From positions 558,001 to 622,000 of the forward strand of contig JACEHZ010000200.1 in NCBI GenBank assembly GCA_017893485.1: 64,000 nt of DNA, given 5' to 3'. Positions within the stretch are counted from its first letter, which is position 1. Every line of letters begins with the position of its first letter. The DNA is from Hemerocallis citrina. Lineage: Eukaryota; Streptophyta; Magnoliopsida; Asparagales; Asphodelaceae. A model generated the notes under the pieces. That model had not been told where the DNA came from and did no database searches. It saw only the letters and a program-made list of their open reading frames with translations. Position numbers and translations under genes: made by a program. Positions 58,520 to 64,000 of this stretch are shown in pieces.

Positions 58520-59844
58520 TTTTTCAAAAAAAAGAGTATCCTACAATGATGAACGAGCAATCATTATTAACAGTACCAAAATTATTGTAGCAATTTAAAT
58601 AAACACGGAAGCAAAAGAGACAGCTGACAAATTATCCTAATCTATAGGTGGAGATATTATCCTAATTTTACTCAAAACATCTACAACTGACAAATACAAC
58701 TCACATATCCTAAATTCAAATAGTTGGTCTGTGAATTACAGTAAAAATATAATTAGAATTGCAGTAAATTTCTCCTCATTACAAATCCCAACTATATACT
58801 TATAATTGCAGTAAATTTATACTGATCACAAATCCCAAAGTCACAACTCTCAAATACAACTCACAAAAACAACTCACATATGCACAAATCTACAATTCTT
58901 TTTTTAAGTAAAATCAAAAATTGAATTCTAGAATCGTTCAAATCCCAAATTACACTTTCACAAAATCACATATGCACAATTGTACTTTTACTCACATATG
59001 CACATATGCACAAATACTACTCGCATATGCACAATTACACTTTTACTCACAAATCCCCAAATTCTACACACATTACAGACAAATCGTTCAAATCAAAGAT
59101 ATAGAGTTATATATTCAGGAAATCGTTCACAAATTCTACACACACCACCACATATTACACACAATATATATACAACATTAGCAAATATTGAGTTCTAGAA
59201 ATATACCTCAAGCTTCACGCAAGAATTTAACCACCGCAAACACCACAAACCACCGCAATCACCACCGAATCGCGAGCGTCACCGACCTCAACCCCTTCTT
59301 CTTCAATCCACCGCAATCACCCAAAATTTCGAAAATAAAACTCAAGCACAACGTGAGAAACTAGATGGGGATGAGAAAGCGAAGATTTTAGGAGCTAATT
59401 GACGGCTAATTTGATGAAATAGGCAAGAAATCGCAGGTTTCGAGCGATGGGTTAGGGTTTGAAAAGGCGAGTCTTGAGGAGATGGAGAAGAAGTGAGATC
59501 TGTTTTGGGGGCGGGGGTTTAAGTCCCAATCGACACTCGCTTTTTGAAAAAGCGAGTGTGGTATAATTACCTCCGCTTTTTCAAAAAGCGAGTGTTGCTG
59601 GGCAAAGAAGCCCAAGACTCGCTTTTGGAAAAAGCGAGTTTGGTACAAACCATCCCGCTTTTTCCAAAAGCGAGTCTCAGGTTTCCAATTTTCTGAAACC
59701 CAAGACTCGCTTTTTGAAAAAGCGCGAGGGTTTGTACCAAACACGCTTTCTCAAAAAGCGAGTAGGGCGTTTGTGGAAATTAAAAAAAAAAGAGGTCGTT
59801 TGTGGCAATACTTTTGCAAAAAGGGTCAATTTGGGAAAAAAATC
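58122..59844 (-). mobile_element. Fragment of the palindromic fold-back family carrying a gene start
   Basis: The right end (59844) reads GATTTTTTTCCCAAATTGACCC on the minus strand, as in fold-back copies 1 and 2. About six quasi-palindromes of the ACTCGCTTTTT/AAAAAGCGAGT type follow (59520-59765), then a leader, an intron and the start of a gene. The other end stops abruptly inside exon 2, with no matching inverted arm. The insert is flanked by a 42-bp direct repeat of host sequence (58080-58121 and 59845-59886, one mismatch). Confidence 0.75.
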
Positions 59845-60141
59845 TGGGCTGCTTGGACATGGATATCTAGACATTTAAAATTTCAAAGTCATGATCCATG
59901 TCTTCCGGGTCAGAATACTATTAACTAATAATCACCACTAGGCTCGCCAAGTTAATTAATCCAATAAATCCAAACCTAACCCTATCCAATCCTCAGATTC
60001 CCGACTCACCTCACATGCATCCATGCATACTAGCTATAATCTTCAATCCAACTTATTTATTTATTTATACCCTCCCTAGCTCACTTCACTCTCGATCGAT
60101 GCTAATTAATCTCATATCCCCAAATATTCATTCAATTTCTC

Positions 60142-61113
60142 ATGGAAGAAGAATACAATGGGAGCGGCGAGGACCACCACCAGCTCATCTCCTCCCTCCC
60201 TCTCGACGACCGGTGGAACCCCGTCCGCATTCGCTACTACCATGGCTTTTGGTACCCGGAAATCCACCTTCCAGGTCTCCTAGCCTTCCGTCGCCGTTTC
60301 TCTCCTCGCCCCTCTGACATATTCCTATGTTCCCCACCTAAATCCGGCACCACTTGGCTTAAATCCCTCGCATTCGCCATCCTCAACCGCGGCTCCCACT
60401 CTCCCTCCTCCCCACACCACCCCCTCCACAGCCTTCACCCTCACGACGTTGTCCCCCTTATCGACGAACTTTATTGGCGAGGTCAAGATCCCAACCTTGA
60501 TCCCAACTCTAAGCCTAGAATTTTCAGTTCCCATGCAGCCTACCAACTCCTCCCTCAAACCCTAAAATCCTCCTCCAGGTGCAAGCTCGTTTACATATGC
60601 CGAGACCCTAAGGACACAGTCATATCCGGTTGGCACTACATTAAGGCGATGACCCCCAAATCAATGGAACCAGTGAGTTTGACTGATGCATTTGATATGT
60701 ATAGTAATGGGGTTTCCTCTTTTGGACCAATCTGGGAGCATCAGTTGGGGTATTGGAATGAGAGCTTGAAACGGCCATCGAATGTTTTGTTTTTAAAGTA
60801 TGAGGAGGTGATGAAGGAGCCGCTGGAAACCGTGAAGAGGTTGGGGGAGTTTCTAGGGTGCGGGTTTACTGAGGAGGAGGAGAAGGAAGGAATCATGGAG
60901 GAAATTGTGAGACTCTGTAGTTTCGAGAGTTTGAAGAATGCAGAGGGGAATCGGAAAGGCGATAGGGGATATAAGGGAATGGAAATTACAAATGCTTCAT
61001 TCTTTAGGAAAGGACAAGTGAGGGATTGGGAGAATTACTTGACTAATGAGATGGCAAAGAGGTTGGATAACATTTTCGGGGAGAAGCTTTCGGGGTCTGG
61101 GTTGAGTTTTTAG
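60142..61113 (+). CDS. Plant cytosolic sulfotransferase (SOT), single exon
   Basis: 323 residues; transfers sulfate from PAPS to a hydroxylated small molecule (flavonoid, brassinosteroid, jasmonate or desulfoglucosinolate in known plant members; substrate not predictable here). Motifs: PKSGTTW (66-72) binds the 5'-phosphosulfate; His131 in FSSHAAYQLLP is the expected catalytic base; RDPKDTVIS (154-162) binds the 3'-phosphate; YEEVMKEP (220-227); RKGQVRDW (289-296) is the C-terminal region IV, where plant enzymes usually have Gly at the Arg293 position. Length is normal for the intronless plant family. Start ATG 60142 is about 70 bp after TTTATTTATACC. The triplicated TE block ends 181 bp upstream. 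Confidence 0.92.
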   Translation: MEEEYNGSGEDHHQLISSLPLDDRWNPVRIRYYHGFWYPEIHLPGLLAFRRRFSPRPSDIFLCSPPKSGTTWLKSLAFAILNRGSHSPSSPHHPLHSLHPHDVVPLIDELYWRGQDPNLDPNSKPRIFSSHAAYQLLPQTLKSSSRCKLVYICRDPKDTVISGWHYIKAMTPKSMEPVSLTDAFDMYSNGVSSFGPIWEHQLGYWNESLKRPSNVLFLKYEEVMKEPLETVKRLGEFLGCGFTEEEEKEGIMEEIVRLCSFESLKNAEGNRKGDRGYKGMEITNASFFRKGQVRDWENYLTNEMAKRLDNIFGEKLSGSGLSF

Positions 61114-61465
61114 TAAGGGTTTTATAAAGGTAGAGGCCGAGGCAAATTAAGCTGATTTCGTTTTACAAGTGAAATATTGTTTTCTCAAAGTATGTTGTCC
61201 TATCTTTTCTTTTTTACTTCCTCTTCATGTCTCCGCCTCCATCAAACTATCTTAATCAGATCTTAATCAGATGAATCTATATCTTATTGTAGCATAAATG
61301 ATTGCTTTACTTCTAGAATATTGCAAAATAAGATGCGATTGTGATTGGATTCTTTGTACATGACTAGTGTACGTACGTGTTTTTTGTTGAAAAACATTCT
61401 TTTTTAACAAAAATATTGAGGACCTATTTTGAAAGAAATAATAGATATCAACTGCGAAAATAATA

Positions 61466-61885
61466 CTCACTCCGTTTCACTTTAAGTGATATTTAGGGGT
61501 TTTTATCTTGTTTCACTTTAAGTGATATTATTCAATTTTTTTCCTTTTTTTTCCAAGAACACTCTTATTTATGTTGAAGTTTTATCTTAATTACTCATCT
61601 TAATCCTATCAACTATTTTTAGAAAATTGTAGTTTCAAGTTTCTAGATTTTATTTTCTCCAAAAATTTAATGCAAACTCCCCCTCACCTACTACTTGCAA
61701 CTCTATATATTTTCCAAATCAAAAGTACTACTCCTACACTCTTCCTTAATCTGTGTGCAATTACTCCTAGTAATTAATCATAGAGACTTATTAATAAGGG
61801 TATAAAGGGAAAAAAATATTTATCTCACCCTTCCTTAATCTGTGTGCAAAACTCCTAAATATCACTTAAAGTGGAACGGAGGGAG
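61466..61885. mobile_element. Stowaway-like MITE (420 bp)
   Basis: Ends CTCACTCCGTTTCAC and, complement, CTCCCTCCGTTCCAC, flanked by TA (61464-61465, 61886-61887). Subterminal TTTAAGTGATATT occurs twice on the left. An internal repeat CCTTCCTTAATCTGTGTGCAA occurs at about 61742 and 61831. Located 350 bp after the sulfotransferase stop, on its 3' side. Confidence 0.85.
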
Positions 61886-62950
61886 TATGTATATTGTTCG
61901 GCGGCAACAGTTCCCTAAATTTTAAATTTTAGAATTCAGCCAGGAATGGAGTTTACAGCCGAAGAAGAAGAAGGTAAACAACTACAATGAAAAAGTACAA
62001 TCTCTCAAGGCCAAAGTCTCCTACTTCTTTCTTTCATCTTCTCCTTGAACAGCTGCTTGCTTCTTCCCTTCATCTTCTCCCTGAACAGCTGCTCCTAAAT
62101 TTACAGATGCATGTGAGATTGCCAATTGGCAACAAAATGACGAAAGAAATCGGCTCACCTAACAATTTAAAATATAATATTATGACTGGCCCCTAAAAGC
62201 CGATTTTGATATGCGTTCATGAATGGGCTAGGTCTGGATGCGTAGTCCATTTAGTTTGTACATATATATATATGTTTAAGCTAGAGCCAGCAGCCCAAAG
62301 GCCAATTATATAGTTAGAAGTAATGAAAATTTTCTTTTCCTTTTCTGATTTGCAATAATAACAAAAATGATCTTTGACCGAAGCTACGGCTCTAATTTCA
62401 TCATTGATTTGGCTACTAACGGCATAGCAAGTAATCTAATTTCACATAATATCATGCAATTGGTGAGTGATATTACTATTAGCGGAATTCGTTACTTCTA
62501 TAGAAAAATTAATGGCTGTGTTAACTGTGCGATGAAGATAGGTCGAAAGAGTAATTAGAATTGTTGTGGACTACAATTACTGATTCTGAGCTTCTAACTC
62601 TTATATAAGATGATGCTAAAAGGGTTCAAACGTTCTCGTTTTATTGGTATGTCGTAGTTTGTTGTTTTATTTCTCGGCTTAGCACCCCCCAAAAAATGCC
62701 CCCCCAATCGTGGTAGAGTCCGAAGACTTCAGCCAAATTAGATTAAATCAAAAGGAATTACAAAGTCAATAGATACATGCGGAGAGATTCAGAATAAAAA
62801 AATAGAAAGAAAACAGTAATCCCTCTTCATATGAGAAGGAAAAGAGCAAAATATAGAAAAACCTAGCTAAACAAAGTCATCCAATAGCCAAGGATAGCCA
62901 ATAATGTATCTTCGCCATCAGCTTGAAATAACAACTTATAGTATTCCTGA
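61886..62950. other. Intergenic, nothing recognised
   Basis: Two open frames of 63-69 codons (61987-62196, 62367-62558) show no recognisable domain and sit in AT-rich sequence. Confidence 0.55.
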
Positions 62951-63533
62951 GAGCATCCACAATCGTTTGCGATATTTGATATTTTCTCATATTTTCAGAA
63001 ATCGGTTGCTTGCAGTCGTTTGCTATTTTGTCATATTTTGACAAAATCGCTGTAGTAGCTTCTCAAATTTGAGAAACGAACTGGCGATTCTCAAATTATA
63101 GAGAACGGAACATATTGTTCCGATACTATTTTTAAAATTTTTTTAAATGAGATCTGTTCTTTCGTCTGACCTTTTTTTATATAATAAAAATGATCAGACG
63201 GTACAAGTCTGAACAAAAAAAAAATCGGTCAAACGAGACATGTTGTCCCGTTTCATGCTTTTTTGGCTTGGACAGGACAACTCCAGCCCAAAATCTGATT
63301 AGGTTAGTGTATAATTTTAAGTATGTTTAAGATATATGTTATTATTTAATTTATTTAATTAACATATTTTAATATCTAATCATTAATTAATTAACTGTAA
63401 TAAAAAAAACAGACGAAATAACATGTACCGTCTTTCTCATCTTTTAGCAAATCACCGTTGCACTGAAATTTTCATATTGCTATTTTTATTTGTCATTTTG
63501 CCATGTTTTTTTAGCAAACGATTGTGGATGCTC
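62951..63533. mobile_element. Second member of the Harbinger-like palindromic MITE family (583 bp)
   Basis: Perfect 20-bp terminal inverted repeats GAGCATCCACAATCGTTTGC. The interior has odd-centred palindromes of the type ACGGAACAT/ATTGTTCCG (about 63103-63125) and GACGAAATAACATG...CGTC. Shares the first 11 bases of its ends and the internal architecture with 34014-34879. No clear target duplication. Confidence 0.8.
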
Positions 63534-63719
63534 CGATCCTATCTTTTGAAATAAAATGGATTCTTGGTTTATTTTTTATAGGAAGAAAGAATATAAAATG
63601 AGTCCATCACAATTATTTCGTGCCTTTTTTTGGCTAATACAATTATTTCATAACATTTTTTGAGTAAAGTTATTTCATACTTGATCCAATATTATATCAA
63701 TTAACATTTACCATACTTC

Positions 63720-64000
63720 CAGGGTCGGTTCTGAGTTCTCGAGGGTCCGAGGCGAACTCCCAAAATGGAGGCCCGCATACACTAAAAAAAATATATATAT
63801 ATGTACAAAAAAATTGCACACTGTTGAAAGCAAAATACGCAAAAATATTTAAATTTGTTTTAAATCACTCAAATTTAAAGTCTCAAATTCAATTCAAGTC
63901 TTCAAACCTAAACCCAAATAATTTTTTTAAAAAAATTAAAAGCTCAAATAATTATTTTTGAGGCTCCTAATAACAGTATTTTTCTTTTACGCAAAAAATA
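63720..64000 (+). mobile_element. Possible left end of a hAT-like transposon (cut by window end)
   Basis: CAGGGTCGGTTCTGAG at 63720 and a nearby GGGTCCGAGGC...GGAGGCCCGC segment resemble the 5' end of plant hAT-type elements (CAGGG-C-GG). The right end is outside the window. Confidence 0.3.

Larger units (their letters stand above)
52106..59960. repeat. Tandem triplication unit 3 (7855 bp)
   Basis: Starts at CCAATCTTGATAGG and ends at the original host sequence GTTAATTAATCCAAT (CCAAT at 59961-59965), which continues into the sulfotransferase promoter. Private insertions are the LINE tail (57033-57143) and the palindromic-family fragment (58122-59844). Confidence 0.9.

Noticed and set aside
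59961..60010. Telomere-like AACCTAACCCTATCC in the host flank
   Set aside because: Only one imperfect stretch, no tandem CCCTAAA units.
61987..62558. Two short open frames after the Stowaway MITE
   Set aside because: No recognisable domain, no promoter or poly(A) signal clearly linked, AT-rich context.

Overview
This is nuclear DNA of a flowering plant, probably a eudicot (the species cannot be named from sequence alone). The evidence is GT-AG introns, plant TATA boxes, a heavy-metal-associated isoprenylated protein gene, a plant cytosolic sulfotransferase gene, and a dense load of plant transposable elements: Ty3/Gypsy Tat and Tekay-like, Ty1/Copia, TRIM, Helitron, hAT, PIF/Harbinger, Stowaway and fold-back. 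Only three host genes look intact: a four-helix membrane protein (9925-10389), a HIPP metallochaperone (16417-17858, three exons) and a sulfotransferase (60142-61113).

Layout. 0-8 kb holds a broken CCHC zinc-knuckle gene, a degraded Copia element split by a tandem TRIM array, a Helitron and a second TRIM array. 8.2-12.9 kb holds two copies of a 1.6-kb fold-back element in opposite orientation, built from odd-centred quasi-palindromes, with the membrane protein gene between them. 13-18 kb holds a Helitron, a hAT element with perfect 8-bp target duplications, and the HIPP gene. 18172-32810 is Gypsy Tat element A on the minus strand, interrupted by a 3.1-kb Tekay-like solo LTR. 29140-59960 is a tandem triplication: each unit carries the 5' half of element A (RT, PR, gag, LTR) plus about 3.2 kb of host flank. 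Both junctions fall on the pentamer CCAAT. 60-64 kb holds the sulfotransferase, a Stowaway MITE, a Harbinger-like MITE and the edge of another DNA transposon.

Each triplication unit was later hit by its own insertions. Unit 1 has a Harbinger-like MITE (TAA target duplication) and a Helitron (A|T site, no duplication). Unit 2 has the 10.2-kb Gypsy element B (GTCGT target duplication, 793-bp LTRs). Unit 3 has a 5'-truncated LINE tail and a 1.7-kb fragment of the palindromic family. The sister units act as empty sites, so insertion ends can be read to the base and events can be ordered: element A, then triplication, then the unit-specific insertions.

The most promising unusual systems are two. 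First, the palindromic fold-back family; its 1.7-kb relative at 58122-59844 carries the promoter, first exon and part of the second exon of a gene resembling plant mobile domain (MAIN/MAIL-like) proteins. Second, the antisense gene pair of the Tat elements: a three-exon aORF1 with its own TATA box and a separate coiled-coil aORF2, both conserved in two diverged elements.
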